This document shows positions 12,628 to 13,371 of a stretch of DNA of 13,371 nt, piece after piece. Where the stretch lies: NCBI GenBank assembly GCA_964451885.1, contig CAYVJW010000037.1, positions 1 to 13,371 on the forward strand, given 5' to 3'. The position numbers were made by a program, and so were the translations under genes. The DNA is from CAYVJW01 sp964451885 (lineage in GTDB: Bacteria; Patescibacteriota; Gracilibacteria; UBA4473). How positions within the stretch are numbered: the first letter of the stretch is position 1; each line of letters begins with the position of its first letter. A model generated the notes under the pieces. It made no database searches and had not been told where the DNA came from. It was given only the letters and a program-made list of their open reading frames with translations.

Positions 12628-12656
12628 AATATAAAGAAAATTTCGTGTCGGTTCAA
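12628..12656 (-). promoter_or_regulatory. Sigma-70-type promoter of the 256-residue gene
   Basis: On the minus strand TTGAAC (12651-12656) and TATATT (12628-12633) are separated by exactly 17 bases; they match four and five of six consensus positions. Transcription would start near 12621, leaving a leader of about 26 bases before the ATG at 12593-12595. The region 12657-12796 upstream shows no gene, RNA or repeat that I can identify. Confidence 0.5.
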
Positions 12657-12796
12657 TGTTTCTGATAGACTAGGTAGTTTTTTCAGGGTCGTTCAACGCT
12701 AAAAATATAAAAATGAAATGTTCCTGAACAATTTCGAAGCAGGTACGTTAAAAAAGCTCATGGATAATAGAGAAATGTGAAGGATCTACCGCTGAT

Positions 12797-12985
12797 TTAA
12801 GGCTCAAACCAATCAGAAGCAAGATCTAGAAAGGAAGGATTCTTTTGGCAGATAAGGTTTGTCTTTTTCTCTCTATTCCATCTCTTGATCTGTTTTTCTC
12901 TAACCAATGCAGAGCTCAAGGATTCCTCAAATTCATAATAAAGTAGGTATCCTTTTAAAGATTCAGGGGAAGGTAACTTGATTCT
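12797..12985 (-). pseudogene. C-terminal half of a GIY-YIG endonuclease-family protein
   Basis: A minus-strand frame open from 13003 to the TAA at 12797-12799 encodes, from about 12964 on, PESLKGYLLYYEFEESLSSA, LVREKQIKRWNREKKTNLIC and QKNPSFLDLASDWFEP. This matches the second half of the short GIY-YIG family (UPF0213-like) proteins, in which 'LVYYE.F.....A..REKQ(I/L)K.W.R..K..LIE..NP.W.DL' is characteristic. The GIY and YIG motifs and the catalytic Arg of the first half are absent, and no start codon fits, so it is a truncated remnant. Upstream in this frame a TGA at 13004-13006 falls inside the transposase remnant. The missing 5' half appears to have been replaced by the transposase end. 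Confidence 0.75.
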
Positions 12986-13367
12986 GCCAAGATCGTTGCA
13001 AAATCAGGTCCGCTAAAGATGCCATTTCACAATCTCCACTGACCCGATCAAAAATATAGTCATAAATATTTACTCCCAATTTTTTGGCCGTTTCCACAAT
13101 GGTTAAAAAGGTATCAACAATTTTAGCCCCAGCACCACTTCTGACATGTAAACTGACATCTCTCTTTCTTACCTGAACCCTTGCAGCAAGCTCCGCTGCG
13201 TTGTTATGTAATGGGATTTCAGGAAACTTGAGAACCAACAGGAGCTCCTCTTTTTTCTCTTTTGTTTTAACGATTCTATCATCCAGATCCTCATAAGCTG
13301 TTTTTCTAGAATACAGTAAGGAAACTATAAAAAATAACTTCCAAAATACAAAAAGATAAGCTAGTAT
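12963..13367 (-). pseudogene. C-terminal fragment of an IS66-like transposase
   Basis: The minus-strand frame from 13367 down to the TGA at 12963 carries LLYSRKTAYEDLDDRIVKTK, EKKEELLLVLKFPEIPLHNN, AAELAARVQVRKRDVSLHVR and then FLTIVETAKKLGVNIYDYIF plus EMASLADLI. These are the last ~100 residues of IS66-family DDE transposases ('PE.PLHNN.AE..AR...R.RDVS', 'TAKKLGVN.Y.Y..DR'). The Glu in HNNAAE corresponds to the catalytic acid of the DDE triad. An in-frame TAA at 13368-13370 blocks the frame before the window edge, and the ~15 residues just before SLLYSRKT are low-quality hydrophobic sequence, so the gene looks truncated or frameshifted here; the rest may lie outside the window. A TTG at 13236-13238 would give a 91-residue product, unlikely to be functional. 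No inverted repeat of the element was recognised. Confidence 0.75.
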
Positions 13368-13371
13368 TTAA

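Noticed and set aside
12657..12796. Possible small RNA or further gene remnant
   Set aside because: A 20-codon plus-strand frame (12719-12781) has no support, and no tRNA-like or strong hairpin structure was seen.

Overview
The window looks like an AT-rich bacterial chromosome segment dominated by one giant cell-surface gene. TGA acts as a normal stop (it ends the giant gene, the small frameshifted gene and the transposase remnant), so this is not a TGA-recoded genome of the Gracilibacteria/Absconditabacteria kind. A huge mosaic SLH-anchored protein, a membrane protein of a type I associate with candidate-phyla-radiation (CPR) bacteria, weak or absent Shine-Dalgarno sequences and mostly unrecognisable neighbours would fit a CPR lineage such as Peregrinibacteria. 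That assignment is inference from style, not from a marker gene.

Layout. Positions 1-336 (minus) hold the 5' part of a small membrane-protein gene that runs off the left edge. A 163-bp divergent intergenic region (337-499) separates it from the plus-strand pair. The giant gene (500-9535) encodes 3011 residues: signal peptide, lamin-tail-like domain, thrombospondin type 3 and EGF-like calcium/cysteine modules, five tandem CPPxxPxxC repeats, Myxococcus-type cysteine repeats, a long series of beta-sandwich modules (carboxypeptidase-regulatory-like, Ig-like Big_5, chitobiase C-terminal-like, fibronectin III), a glycine-rich linker and three C-terminal SLH domains. Twelve bases downstream follows a 602-codon gene (9548-11356) for a soluble, helical, charged protein that I do not recognise; the spacing suggests an operon.

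From 11463 to the right edge everything is on the minus strand: a small gene broken by a one-base frameshift (11463-11709); an intact gene (11825-12595) for a coiled-coil plus membrane protein with a conserved Cys/His motif, preceded by a good sigma-70-type promoter; and a decayed mobile region, in which the C-terminal end of an IS66-like transposase (12963-13367) abuts the C-terminal half of a GIY-YIG endonuclease-family protein (12797 to about 12985). No tRNA, rRNA or CRISPR array was seen.

The most unusual item is the giant surface protein together with its co-directional unknown partner: a wall-anchored, probably calcium-stiffened adhesin or S-layer-associated stalk followed by a cytoplasmic protein of unknown role. 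The right end reads as a graveyard of mobile-element and endonuclease fragments.
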